DNA from: Nocardiopsis flavescens
Lineage (GTDB): Bacteria > Actinomycetota > Actinomycetes > Streptosporangiales > Streptosporangiaceae
DNA: 33,917 nt
Direction of reading: 5' to 3'
Assembly (NCBI RefSeq): GCF_900141985.1
Contig: NZ_FQZK01000039.1
Span: 1-33,917 of the forward strand
This document shows positions 25,157 through 33,411 of this stretch, piece after piece. The notes under the pieces are model-generated. The model did not search any database. It was given only the letters and a program-made list of their open reading frames with translations, and was not told the DNA's origin. How positions within the stretch are numbered: the first letter of the stretch is position 1; every line of letters starts with the position of its first letter. The translations under genes were made by a program, and so were the position numbers.

Positions 25157-26325
25157 CCGGGGCCATGACCTTCAACGAACCCCCCGAACGGGTGGACCTG
25201 CGCGCCGCCGTCTCCGCGTTCGCCCGGGACTACGGGTCCGCGTACTACAGGGCCAAGGCCAGGGAGGGCGCCTACCTCACCGAGCTGTGGCGCGAGGCGG
25301 GCGCACTCGGCTACCTCGGCGTCAACCTCCCCGAGGAGTACGGCGGCGGGGGCGGCGGCATCGGCGACCTGGCCGCCGTACTGGAGGAGTTCAGCGCCGC
25401 CGGCTGCCCCACTCTCATGATGGTCGTCTCCCCGGCCATCTGCGGCACCGTCCTGTCCCGCTTCGGCACCCCCGGCCAGCGCGGGCGCTGGCTGCCCGGC
25501 CTGGCCGCGGGCGAGACCATCATGGCGTTCGCCATCACCGAGCCCGACGCCGGATCCAACTCCCACCGCATCACCACCACCGCCCGCCGCGACGGGGACG
25601 GGTGGGTCCTCAACGGCCGCAAGACCTTCATCTCCGGAGTGGACGTGGCCGACGCCGTCCTGGTCGTGGGGCGCGTCCGCGACGAGGACACGGGAGGGCT
25701 CTCCGCCGCCCTGTTCGTCGTGCCCACCGACACCCCCGGGTTCGAGAAGCACCGCATCGAGATGGACCTGGTCAGCCCCGACCACCAGTACCAGCTGTTC
25801 TTCGACGACGTCCGGCTGCCCGCCGACGCCCTGGTCGGCGACCCCGAGGCCGGGCTCCTCCAGCTGTTCGCCGGGCTCAACCCCGAGCGCATCATGGCCG
25901 CCTCCCTGGCCGTCGGGAGCGCCCGGCACGCCCTGGACCGGGCCGTCGCCTACGCCAGGGAGCGCACCGTGTGGCGGGACACCCCCATCGGGGCCCACCA
26001 GGGCCTGGCCCACCCCCTCGCCCAGGTGAAGATCGAGCTGGAACAGGCCCGCCTCATGACCCAGCACGCCGCGTTCCGTTACGATTCCGGCGACGACGCG
26101 GGCGCGGGCGAGGCGGCCAACATGGCCAAGTACGCCGCGGCGGAGGCGTGCGTGCGGGCCATCGACCAGGCGGTGCAGACCCTCGGGGGCAACGGCCTGG
26201 CCAGCGAGTACGGGCTGGGGTCGGCAATCGCCAGCGCCCGGCTGGCGCGGATCGCCCCGGTCAGCCGGGAGATGGTCCTCAACTACGTGGCCCAGCAGTC
26301 CCTGGGCCTGCCCAAGTCGTACTGA
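25153..26325 (+). CDS. Acyl-CoA dehydrogenase (isovaleryl/citronellyl-CoA type)
   Basis: A 390-residue FAD-dependent enzyme that makes a 2,3-enoyl-CoA. FAD and substrate motifs include FAITEPDAGSNSHRITTTA, GWVLNGRKTFISG and QTLGGNGLASEYGLGSAIASARLARIAPVSREM. The usual C-terminal catalytic Glu (EGT motif) is replaced by APV. Instead, Glu245 in GLNPERIMAA lies where isovaleryl-CoA dehydrogenase has its catalytic base (Glu254), which fits a 3-branched substrate. Together with the MCC/GCC-like carboxylase and AtuA, this points to leucine/isovalerate or acyclic terpenoid acyl-CoA breakdown. The hydratase and lyase steps are not in the window. ATG overlaps the previous stop; a TGATG overlap leads toward the TetR gene. 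Confidence 0.92.
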
Positions 26326-26387
26326 TGCGGAGTGTGCGGGCGCCCGGGGCCGGGTGCCCGCACGGCGGTGGAGCGAGGGGGCACAGG

Positions 26388-26993
26388 GTGGAGACCGCGG
26401 AGGAGCGCGAACCCAGGCAGGAGCGCAGCCGGGCCACCCGCGCCCGGCTGCTGGAGTCGGCGGTGGAGCGGCTGGCCCGCGGCGGCGCGGCCGGTGCCAC
26501 CGTCGGGGCGGTCGCCGAGGCGGCCGGGGTCTCCCGGGGCGCCGCCCAGCACCACTTCCCGACCCGCGAGGACCTGTTCCTGGCGGTCATGCGGCACATC
26601 CTCGACAGCCGGGGCGCGGAGCTGCGCCGCCGCATCGCCGGGGTCCCCGAGGGGCCCGGGCGCACCGAGGCCGTGGTGCAGTTGGCGGTGGACGCCTTCA
26701 CCGGCGACGACTTCCGGGCGGCCCTGCAACTGTGGGCCGCCGCCGCCAGCGACCCCGTCCTGCGCGAGCGCGTCGTCCCCACGGAGGAGCACGTGGGACG
26801 GGAGCTGCACCGGGCCGCGGTGGAACTGCTGGGGGCCGACGAGTCGCGGCCCGGCGTCCGCGAGGCCGTCCAGGCCACTTTGGACCTGGCGCGCGGACTG
26901 GGCCTGGCCAACCTGCTCACGGACGACGGCGCACGTCGCAGGCGTATCGTCCGCCAGTGGGCGGGGATGCTCGACGCGGTTCTGGCCGGATGA
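26388..26993 (+). CDS. TetR-family transcriptional regulator
   Basis: A 201-residue repressor-type protein. The N-terminal helix-turn-helix is in ATRARLLESAVERLARGGAAGATVGAVAEAAGVSRGAAQHHFPTREDLFLAVM, followed by an all-helical ligand and dimer domain. GTG at 26388 has AGGGGG about 8 nt upstream and gives a standard TetR N-terminus. ATG at 26325, overlapping the dehydrogenase stop, is a possible alternative that adds 21 Gly/Arg-rich residues. As the regulator gene of the acyl-CoA operon it probably binds the palindrome at 19286-19311 and responds to an acyl-CoA; this is inference. Confidence 0.9.
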   Translation: METAEEREPRQERSRATRARLLESAVERLARGGAAGATVGAVAEAAGVSRGAAQHHFPTREDLFLAVMRHILDSRGAELRRRIAGVPEGPGRTEAVVQLAVDAFTGDDFRAALQLWAAAASDPVLRERVVPTEEHVGRELHRAAVELLGADESRPGVREAVQATLDLARGLGLANLLTDDGARRRRIVRQWAGMLDAVLAG

Positions 26994-27148
26994 GGACCGC
27001 TCCGGTGACCGACGGCGATGGCGGCGCCCCGGAAACGGTGTTTATCATCGAAAGCCCGGTCGTCGCCGACCGCGCAGGGACATCCCCCGACGGCTTCGGT
27101 CCCACGACGGGACCGGTCCCACAACAGGAAAAGGCGGTGGACAGGTGA
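26990..27148 (+). CDS. Possible small coupled ORF (52 residues)
   Basis: ATG at 26990 overlaps the TetR stop (ATGA) and the frame ends at 27148 in a GTGA overlap with the next gene. No ribosome-binding site is obvious and no family is recognised. A GGTCCC-ACGAC-GGGACC inverted repeat (27098-27114), followed at once by another GGTCCC, lies inside. The double overlap is the main argument; it may be only an intergenic spacer. Confidence 0.3.
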   Translation: MRTAPVTDGDGGAPETVFIIESPVVADRAGTSPDGFGPTTGPVPQQEKAVDR

Positions 27149-27708
27149 GTGCGGACGAGGGCAGGGACATCCCCACCCTGGCCAGGAGCGCGCTGGACGC
27201 CTTCGCGGAGAGCGCCGCGCGCCGCAGGGACCGGGACGCCCTCATGGACGAGGCCTTCGCGGCCCTGTTCGCCCTCTACCGGGCGACCACCCGCGCCGAG
27301 CGCCGGTCGCCCGCGGGGCGCGACTTCACCGCGACCCTCGCCGAGCTGCTGGTCGGCGGCAACAACCCGGACCGGCTCGGCCTGTACGTGGTGCGCAGCC
27401 AGACCGCCGCGGAGAACGGCCGCCACGAGGGGTACCGGCCCGCCTGCTGGCGCCGCTCCATGCTCCAGATCCTCGCCGAGGAGTTCGTGCCCTGGCGTGA
27501 TTTCCTGCGCCAGGAGGACCTGGAGGCCGTGGTGCGCATCGACGACGCACTGGAGGCGGTGGCCGAGACCGCGGTGTCCGCCGCCGGCGAGGAGGTGCCC
27601 TCCTGGGTGCCGGAGTCGCACTGGTGGTGGTGGGAGCCCGCCCGCAAGCGCGGCGAGCAGGCCCCGGAGCGGTTCGACAGCGGCCCCCTGGACGCCGTCA
27701 CCGAGTAG
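27145..27708 (+). CDS. Conserved-looking hypothetical protein
   Basis: 187 residues from GTG at 27145, with AAAGGCGG upstream. It is mostly helical by composition, soluble and without signal peptide. Notable stretches are YRATTRAERRSPAGRDFTATLAELLVGGNNPDRLGLYVVRSQTAAENGRHEGYRPACWRRS, given here only to locate residues 45-105, and a Trp-rich SHWWWWEPARKRGE near the C-terminus. Codon use is normal for the window, so it is a real gene. I do not recognise the family. It is the last gene of the rightward acyl-CoA cluster, ahead of a bidirectional terminator. Confidence 0.75.
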   Translation: MSADEGRDIPTLARSALDAFAESAARRRDRDALMDEAFAALFALYRATTRAERRSPAGRDFTATLAELLVGGNNPDRLGLYVVRSQTAAENGRHEGYRPACWRRSMLQILAEEFVPWRDFLRQEDLEAVVRIDDALEAVAETAVSAAGEEVPSWVPESHWWWWEPARKRGEQAPERFDSGPLDAVTE

Positions 27709-27798
27709 CCGGGCGGCCGGGTGGAGCGGTGCCCGCGGTCCCGCGGGCGCGTCCCCCGCCGTGTCCCCGGACCGCGCGGGCCGGACGGGGCGTCCTCG

Positions 27799-27828
27799 GG
27801 GGCGCGGCCGGCGGACCGGCCGCGCCCC
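27799..27828. terminator. Bidirectional 13-bp hairpin terminator
   Basis: GGGGCGCGGCCGG and CCGGCCGCGCCCC pair perfectly around a CGGA loop, between the convergent hypothetical gene and beta-glucosidase gene. A second inverted repeat, GCCCGCGG-TC-CCGCGGGC, lies at 27731-27748. Confidence 0.75.
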
Positions 27829-27833
27829 GCGGG

Positions 27834-29174
27834 TCAGCCGGAGGACTCCGGTGCCCCGGTGCGGGCGGCGATGATGTCGCGGTAGCGGGCGAACGAGTCC
27901 TTGGGCGTGCGGACCTGGGTCCGGTGGTCCACGTGCACCAGCCCGAACCGCTGGTGGTACCCCTGCGCCCACTCGAAGTTGTCGGTGAGCGTCCACACGA
28001 AGTACCCGCGCACGTCCGCCCCCCGCTCCCGGGCCGCGTCCACGGCGGCGATGTGCGACTCCAGGTAGGCGGTGCGCTCGGGGTCCGCCACCCGGCCCCC
28101 GACCACCGCGTCCTCGCGTGAGCACCCGTTCTCGGTGACGTACAGCGGCGGCAGGGCCTCCCCGTACCGCTCGGTCAGCCCCACCAGGGTCTCGGTGAGC
28201 CCCTCCGGCACCACCGGCCACCCGAACGCCGTCGTCGGCACCCCCGTGATCTCGCCCAGGGAGAACGGCAGGCCCGCCCCCTCCTCCGGCGCCAGGACCA
28301 GGCTCGGGTTGTAGTAGTTGACGCCGATGCCGTCGGCGCTGCCCGCGATGGCCTCCATGTCCCCCTCGCGCACCCCCGGCACCTCCGCCGCGCCGAACGC
28401 CGACAGGTCCGGGTAGGAGCCCAGCAGCACCGGGTCGGCGAACAGCCGGTTGTGCAGCGCGTCGTAGGCCGCCCCCGCCGCCAGGTCGGCCCCGGAGGGG
28501 TCCTCGGGGGACCGCACCGGCGTGAGGTTGTTGGTCAGCAGGGCCTCCAGCCCCCGCGAGCGCAGCTCCGCGGCGGCCAGGCCGTGGGCCAGCAGCAGGT
28601 GGTGCGCCACCCGCAGCACCTCGGGGACCTCCAGGGTCCGGCCCGGGGCGTGGATGCCGAAGGCGTGCCCGTAGGCCATGTGGACCACCGGCTCGTTCAG
28701 CGTGATCCACCGCGGCACCCGGTCGCCCAGCCGGTCCGCGGCCGCCGCCGCGTAGTCCGCGAACGCCCGCGCGGTGTCCCGCGACGTCCAGCCGCCCGCG
28801 TCCTCCAGGGCCTGGGGCAGGTCCCAGTGGAACAGGGTCGGGAACGGGGTGACGCCCCGCTCCAGGAGCGCGTCCACCAGGCGGTCGTAGAAGTCCAGGC
28901 CCGCCCCGTTCACCGCCCCGGAGCCCTGCGGCACCACCCGGGGCCAGGCGAGGGAGAAGCGGTAGGCGTTCACTCCCAGCCGGCCGAGCAGCTCCACGTC
29001 CTGCGGCCAGCGGTGGTAGTGGTCGCAGGCCACGGCCGGGCTGTGCCCGTCGAGGACGGCGCCGGGGCGGGCGGCGAAGGTGTCCCAGACGGACGGGGCG
29101 CGGCCGTCCTCGGCCAGGGCGCCCTCCACCTGGAACGCGGCCGAGGCCACACCCCACAGGAACGGTGACGACAT
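27834..29174 (-). CDS. Beta-glucosidase, glycoside hydrolase family 1
   Basis: A 446-residue cytosolic retaining beta-glycosidase. GH1 signatures are FLWGVASAAFQVEGA at the N-terminus, the acid/base Glu161 in WITLNEP, the nucleophile Glu348 in YVTENG, and the aglycone/glycone region YFVWTLTDNFEWAQGYHQRFGLVHVD near 390-415. ATG at 29174 has AAAGGTGG about 7 nt upstream and starts directly at the conserved barrel; an in-frame upstream start at 29195 is not needed. The MFS transporter gene lies 241 bp upstream on the same strand. Uptake and cleavage of cellobiose or other beta-glucosides by the pair is the likely role. Confidence 0.95.
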   Translation of the reverse strand: MSSPFLWGVASAAFQVEGALAEDGRAPSVWDTFAARPGAVLDGHSPAVACDHYHRWPQDVELLGRLGVNAYRFSLAWPRVVPQGSGAVNGAGLDFYDRLVDALLERGVTPFPTLFHWDLPQALEDAGGWTSRDTARAFADYAAAAADRLGDRVPRWITLNEPVVHMAYGHAFGIHAPGRTLEVPEVLRVAHHLLLAHGLAAAELRSRGLEALLTNNLTPVRSPEDPSGADLAAGAAYDALHNRLFADPVLLGSYPDLSAFGAAEVPGVREGDMEAIAGSADGIGVNYYNPSLVLAPEEGAGLPFSLGEITGVPTTAFGWPVVPEGLTETLVGLTERYGEALPPLYVTENGCSREDAVVGGRVADPERTAYLESHIAAVDAARERGADVRGYFVWTLTDNFEWAQGYHQRFGLVHVDHRTQVRTPKDSFARYRDIIAARTGAPESSG

Positions 29175-29415
29175 GCGGATCCACCTTTCGTGCACGAGTG
29201 CCCGTCGGCCGGGGACCGGCCGGGGGCGGTAACGGGGACGGGAGTACGAGTAGCGGGCGGGGCCCGCGGGACCGGGAGCCGCGGGTAGCGGGGGTACGGC
29301 TCCCCGGGGGCGGGAGCGCGGGGGCGGGTCGGGCCCTCGGGGGCGCGGGTAGCGGGCGCGGGTCCGTGGGAGCGGGAGTCGCGAGGAGCGGGGGCACGGG
29401 GTCGTGGGGACGAGG
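29175..29415. repeat. GC-rich low-complexity spacer between MFS and GH1 genes
   Basis: 241 bp dominated by G/C with repeated GGGTAGCGGG-like words (about 29247, 29281 and 29347) and GGGAGCGGGAGTCGCG near 29367. No gene and no certain promoter; only the GH1 ribosome-binding site at the left end is clear. Whether the two genes are cotranscribed cannot be told. Confidence 0.4.
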
Positions 29416-30819
29416 TCAGGCCACCCCCTTGATGCGCCACACCAGCACGCCGCCCAGCAGCGTGAGCAGGCCGCAGACCGTGTAGAGGACCGGATAGCCG
29501 CCCAGGTGCACCACGATCGGACCGGCCAGCGCCGGGGCCAGCACCTGGGGGCCGGCGCTGGCGATGTTCACGATCCCCAGGTCCTTGGCGCGCCCCCGCG
29601 CCTCGGGCAGGACCTCGGTCACCAGGGCGTTGTCCACCGACAGGTAGATGCCGAACCCGACGCCCAGCACCACCGCGCACGCGAGCGTCACCGGCCAGGT
29701 CGGGAACAGCGCCACCGCGAAGGCGGGGAGCGCGCACACCACCCCGGACAGGCACACCGGGCCGCGCCGCCGCCCCCGGCGGTCGGAGAGCACGCCCGCG
29801 ACCACGGTGGTCGCCACGACCGCGGCCGTGTAGACCAGGATCAGCAGGAGCAGGCCGTCGGTGGCCGAGGCCCCGGGGAACAGCTCCTCGTAGCCGAGGC
29901 CGTCGCGCAGGAAGTAGAGCAGGTAGAGCGTGAACATGGCGTTGCCGGTCTGCATGAGGAACCGGGTCAGCCAGGCCCAGCCGAAGTCCGGGTGGCGGCG
30001 CAGCGGTATCCGCAGGCCGCGCAGGAAGTCGTTCCAGGGCGGGCTGTCCCCGCGCGCCAGCGGCGGGTCCGGGGAGAGCAGCGCGAAGGGCAGGGCACAG
30101 GCGATGAGGAGGACGCCGATCAGCGTGTAGCCCGGGGCGACGCGGGTGACGACCACGGTCACCAGCACCACGGCGATCACCACCCCCGCCGACTGGGGGA
30201 TGCCGACCCAGCCGGAGACCGCTCCGCGCTGGCGGACGGGGACGCGGTCCGGGACGGCGGCCAGCAGGGTCGCGTTGAGCAGGGACAGGGCGGCCTGGAC
30301 GAGGGACCAGCCCACGAGCACGCCCGCGACGGTGTCCTGGCGGCCCAGCACCACCAGGCCGACCGCGCCCAGCAGGGCGCCGAGCAGCACCCACGGCCGA
30401 CGGCGGCCCAGGGGGCCGGTGGTCCGGTCGGACAGGGCGCCGGCCAGCGGGGTGCCCAGGGTGGCCACGAGCGCGCCGGCGCCGGTGACCCAGGCCAGGG
30501 CGCTTTCCTTGTCCGCGGGGGCGATCGCGCCGACCTGCTCGGGCAGGAGCACCTGGAGGGGGCCGAAGAACGCCATCCACATACCGAGGTTGGCCAGGCT
30601 GATACCCGCGACCCACAGCGCGCCGACGGGGGCGGTGGGCTCGGCGAGGGCCTCGGGCACCGGCGCGGGGGGTGCGCCGGAACCTCCCCCGCCCGCGGGG
30701 GCCGGGGCGGGCGCGGAGTCCGGGGAGGGAGCGCGGGCCGCGTCCGCGGGGGAGGCCGCGCCGGATCCGGGTACGGGGTCGGGGCGTTCGGAGGGAGGGG
30801 GCGCGGGGGGCGTGCGCAC
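29416..30819 (-). CDS. MFS transporter, GPH/SLC45-like sugar transporter
   Basis: A 467-residue carrier with about 12 predicted membrane helices after an unusual 65-residue Pro/Ala-rich cytosolic N-terminus. The loop GALSDRTTGPLGRRRPWVLLG after helix 2 is typical of glycoside/sugar porters of the GPH and SLC45 type, and the repeat loop VLSDRRGRRRG marks the second half. GTG at 30819 has AGGTGA about 5 nt upstream. A perfect-armed 27-bp operator lies 11 bp before the start codon, so the gene is tightly regulated. With the downstream GH1 enzyme a beta-glucoside substrate is likely. Confidence 0.88.
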   Translation of the reverse strand: MRTPPAPPPSERPDPVPGSGAASPADAARAPSPDSAPAPAPAGGGGSGAPPAPVPEALAEPTAPVGALWVAGISLANLGMWMAFFGPLQVLLPEQVGAIAPADKESALAWVTGAGALVATLGTPLAGALSDRTTGPLGRRRPWVLLGALLGAVGLVVLGRQDTVAGVLVGWSLVQAALSLLNATLLAAVPDRVPVRQRGAVSGWVGIPQSAGVVIAVVLVTVVVTRVAPGYTLIGVLLIACALPFALLSPDPPLARGDSPPWNDFLRGLRIPLRRHPDFGWAWLTRFLMQTGNAMFTLYLLYFLRDGLGYEELFPGASATDGLLLLILVYTAAVVATTVVAGVLSDRRGRRRGPVCLSGVVCALPAFAVALFPTWPVTLACAVVLGVGFGIYLSVDNALVTEVLPEARGRAKDLGIVNIASAGPQVLAPALAGPIVVHLGGYPVLYTVCGLLTLLGGVLVWRIKGVA

Positions 30820-30829
30820 GGATCACCTG

Positions 30830-30856
30830 CCTAACATGAATTGTCTTCATGTTAGG
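30830..30856. promoter_or_regulatory. 27-bp operator in front of the MFS gene
   Basis: Perfect 11-bp arms CCTAACATGAA and TTCATGTTAGG (30830-30840, 30846-30856) around TTGTC. Its edge is 11 bp from the MFS start codon, so a bound protein would block transcription or initiation. The cognate regulator is not in the window; arm size suggests a TetR- or LacI-like dimer. Confidence 0.75.
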
Positions 30857-30935
30857 TGCGTCACATGCGCCGGCGGAAGCCCGGGGCGGGCCCGGGTGGG
30901 CGGGAAGAGATAAAGGGGGCAGGTCCTCGTGCGAC

Positions 30936-30998
30936 TGGTCAAACTTGATTAGTGGGCGGAGGAGCGGTTAGGGTCATCCCACTGATCAAACTTGACCA
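30936..30998 (+). promoter_or_regulatory. VOC gene promoter flanked by two TCAARYTTGA operators
   Basis: Operator 1 is TGGTCAAACTTGATTA at 30936-30951 and contains the -35 TTGATT (30945-30950). The -10 TAGGGT is at 30969-30974 (18-bp spacer). Operator 2, TGATCAAACTTGACCA, lies at 30983-30998 just after the expected start of transcription. Operator centres are 47 bp apart. The arrangement is repeated exactly at 32266-32328. Confidence 0.8.
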
Positions 30999-31100
30999 CT
31001 CTGGCCGGGGTGGACCGCGCCCGCGGGTGTCCGCGGCGCAGTCCGGGCGGTCGGGCGCGCCGGGGCGGGCCCTGGGGAGTGGCGTGGTGAAGGAGGGGCT

Positions 31101-32057
31101 GTGGGGACAGGCGTCGGCGGGAGCGGTGGCAGCCGGACCGGAGCGAGCGGGACCGGAGGGGGCGGGACCGGAGGGGGCGCGGCGGCGGAGGCGGCCGAAG
31201 GGGCCGAGGGGATCGAGGTGTCCAAGGGGGACGAGGGGGCTGAGAGGCCCGAGGGGGCCGAGGATGGCACGGGGGGCCGGGGTGACGCGGGTGGTGCGGG
31301 TGGCGCGGCGCGGGCCCGAGAGCCGCGGCCGGGGGTGCGGGGCAACGAGTCGGTGGTGCCGCTGCTGGCGTGCGTCTCGGCGGAGGAGACGCTGGACTTC
31401 TTCACCTCCCTCGGGTTCGAGGTGACCTACCGGCAGACCCGGCCCTATCTCTACCTCGCCTTCCGGTGGGAGGGGATCCACCTGCACTACGGCCGGGCGC
31501 CCAAGGGGATCGACCACACGCGGGAGGAGACCGGCGGCTGCCTGGTCATGGTCGACGACGTCGCCGCCTACCACGCGGCGCTGGTGGCCTCGGTGCGCGC
31601 GGCCCGGGGGAGGGTGCCGGTCCGCGGGCTGCCCCGGATCACCCGCTACCGGTCCGGCGCGAGCCGGTTCACCGTGATGGACCCCTCGGGCAACTCGATC
31701 ATCTTCATTCAGCGCGACGAGCCGCAGGAGCTGGAGTACGGGGGCTCGGCGTCGCTGGAGGGACTGGCCAAGGCGCTGGACGGGGCCCGGATCCTGCGCG
31801 ATTTCAAGCGCGACGACCGGGCGGCCTGGCGCTTCCTCAAATCGGCGCTGCGCAGGCACGGGGCCGGGGCGTCGGCGGTGGAGCGGGCGATGGCGCTGGC
31901 GTCGCTGGTCGAGCTGTCGGTGGCGATCGGGGAGCGGGAGCGCAGGGCGGAGTGGGCGCAGGAGCTGCGGGGGATCGAGCTCACCGACGAGGAGAGGGCC
32001 CGTGTCGAGGAGACGCTGGGCAACGCCGAGGAACTCGGCCGCTGGCTGTCGGAATGA
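31101..32057 (+). CDS. VOC-domain (glyoxalase/bleomycin-resistance fold) protein
   Basis: A 318-residue protein. Residues about 1-80 are Gly/Ala/Glu-rich low complexity, coded partly by repeated GGACCGGAGGGGGCG. Residues about 85-210 form a VOC domain, from VVPLLACVSAEETLDFFTSLGFEV through LAFRWEGIHLHYGRAP to RFTVMDPSGNSIIFIQRDEP. Residues 220-318 are helical and resemble a small repeat-type domain. VOC proteins either bind drugs (bleomycin type) or catalyse metal-dependent reactions; here the role is open. GTG at 31101 has a strong AAGGAGG 5 nt upstream; GTG at 31335 would give only the folded part. It shares a duplicated operator arrangement with the ABC ATPase gene, which suggests a common resistance function. 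Confidence 0.8.
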   Translation: MGTGVGGSGGSRTGASGTGGGGTGGGAAAEAAEGAEGIEVSKGDEGAERPEGAEDGTGGRGDAGGAGGAARAREPRPGVRGNESVVPLLACVSAEETLDFFTSLGFEVTYRQTRPYLYLAFRWEGIHLHYGRAPKGIDHTREETGGCLVMVDDVAAYHAALVASVRAARGRVPVRGLPRITRYRSGASRFTVMDPSGNSIIFIQRDEPQELEYGGSASLEGLAKALDGARILRDFKRDDRAAWRFLKSALRRHGAGASAVERAMALASLVELSVAIGERERRAEWAQELRGIELTDEERARVEETLGNAEELGRWLSE

Positions 32058-32167
32058 GCCGGGCCGCGGGTCGGCCGCGGGTGCGTCGCGAGCCGGTCGG
32101 CCGTGCTCGGCCGTGAACGCCCGGTCGGTCGCCGCGGGGCGGTGCCGTCCGGCGCGATGGTGGGCGG

Positions 32168-32187
32168 CGCCGTCCCGCGGGACGGCG
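32168..32187. terminator. 20-bp perfect palindrome between VOC and ABC genes
   Basis: CGCCGTCCCGCGGGACGGCG is fully self-complementary and could fold with a tight loop as a terminator for the VOC transcript. It ends about 80 bp before the first operator of the ABC promoter. Confidence 0.5.
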
Positions 32188-32265
32188 GGCTGCCGGGGGT
32201 GCGCGGGTTGTCGTCGGCCGCGCGGAGGCGTTCCCTGCCGGGGCCGGAAACGTCGAAAAATCATG

Positions 32266-32328
32266 TAATCAAGTTTGACTAATGGTTGTTGCGGGCAGTA
32301 GCCTCCTCCAAGTAGTCAAACTTGATCA
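32266..32328 (+). promoter_or_regulatory. ABC ATPase promoter flanked by two TCAARYTTGA operators
   Basis: Operator 1 is TAATCAAGTTTGACTA at 32266-32281 and contains the -35 TTGACT (32275-32280). The -10 TAGCCT is at 32299-32304 (18-bp spacer). Operator 2, TAGTCAAACTTGATCA, lies at 32313-32328 at the expected start of transcription. Centre spacing is 47 bp, the same as at 30936-30998. The coding start follows 18 bp after operator 2. Confidence 0.82.
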
Positions 32329-32346
32329 GTCATCTGGGGAGGAAAC

Positions 32347-33411
32347 ATGGAGGACAGCGGGTCCGCCGTTCTGGTGGAAGGGCTGCGCAAGGCCTACGGC
32401 GGCAAGCGCGCGCTGGACGGCCTGGACATGACCGTGGCGCGGGGGACGGTGCACGCCATCCTGGGGCCCAACGGGGCGGGCAAGACCACCCTGGTGCGGA
32501 CTCTGGCCACCCTGCTGCGGGTGCAGGAGGGGCGGGTGGAGGTGGACGGCGTGGACGTCTCCGCCCGGCCGCGCGAGGTCCGCCGCCGCATCGGCCTGCT
32601 CGGCCAGCACGCCGCGCTGGACGAGGAGCTGTCCGGTCGGCAGAACCTCGAACTGTTCGGCCGCCTGCACCACCTGGGCGGCCGGCGGGCCGCCGTCCGC
32701 GCCGGCGAGCTGCTGGACCGGTTCGGCCTGGCCGACACCGGGCGCCGGCCGGTCTCTGCCTACAGCGGCGGGATGCGGCGCCGCCTGGACCTGGCCGCCT
32801 CGCTCATCGTCGACCCCGGGGTGCTGTTCCTGGACGAGCCGACCACGGGCCTGGACCCGCGCGGGCGCACGGAGGTGTGGGAGTCGGTGCGCTCCCTGGT
32901 GGGCGGCGGGACCACGGTGCTCCTCACCACGCAGTACCTGGAGGAGGCCGACCGGCTGGCCGACCTCATCAGCGTGGTCGACGGCGGCCGGGTGATCGCG
33001 GAGGGGACCGCGGACCGGCTCAAGGAGAGGGTCGGCGGGGACCGGCTCGACGTGGTCGTCGCCGACCCCGCGCGCCTGACCGAGGCCGCGGCCGTGCTGG
33101 GGGATCTCCTGGGGGGTGCCGGGGGGCTCGGTCCTGCCCAACTGGTCAAGTTTGACCAGTCGGCCGAGGCGGGGGAGGGGACCCGTCACATCAGCGTTCC
33201 GGTCGCGGACCGGCGCGGCGCGCTCGCCCGCGCGGTCCGGGCGCTGGACGCCGCGGGGATCGAGGCGGAGGACCTCGCGATCCGCCGCCCCACCCTGGAC
33301 GAGGTCTTCCTCCACCTGACCGGCGGCCCCGCCGCATCCGCCGGGCACGGTGCCGACGCGGCGGACGCGGCGGTCCCCGTGACTCCGGGCGCCCCGAAGG
33401 GCGGGGCATGA
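32347..33411 (+). CDS. DrrA-like ABC transporter ATPase (daunorubicin-resistance family)
   Basis: A 354-residue ATPase of a drug exporter. It has Walker A GPNGAGKTT near residue 40, Q-loop LLGQHAALDEELSG, signature YSGGMRRRLDLAASLI, Walker B VLFLDEPTTGLDP, and the family C-terminal domain with LAIRRPTLDEVFLHLTG. Between VVVADPARLTEAAAVL and HISVPVADRRG it carries a longer than usual variable loop containing QLVKFDQS (265-272), encoded by the best copy of the TCAARYTTGA palindrome. ATG at 32347 follows GGGGAGGA. Its stop overlaps the next start (ATGA at 33408). It is probably controlled by the same regulator as the VOC gene and works with the membrane partner encoded downstream. Confidence 0.92.
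   Translation: MEDSGSAVLVEGLRKAYGGKRALDGLDMTVARGTVHAILGPNGAGKTTLVRTLATLLRVQEGRVEVDGVDVSARPREVRRRIGLLGQHAALDEELSGRQNLELFGRLHHLGGRRAAVRAGELLDRFGLADTGRRPVSAYSGGMRRRLDLAASLIVDPGVLFLDEPTTGLDPRGRTEVWESVRSLVGGGTTVLLTTQYLEEADRLADLISVVDGGRVIAEGTADRLKERVGGDRLDVVVADPARLTEAAAVLGDLLGGAGGLGPAQLVKFDQSAEAGEGTRHISVPVADRRGALARAVRALDAAGIEAEDLAIRRPTLDEVFLHLTGGPAASAGHGADAADAAVPVTPGAPKGGA
33141..33160. promoter_or_regulatory. Intragenic copy of the palindrome with 9-bp arms
   Basis: ACTGGTCAAGTTTGACCAGT has 9-bp perfect arms around a central GT, longer symmetric arms than the four promoter copies. It lies in frame inside the ATPase gene, encoding LVKFDQS in a variable loop. It may be a third regulator-binding site (roadblock or looping) or an inserted repeat element. 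Confidence 0.75.
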
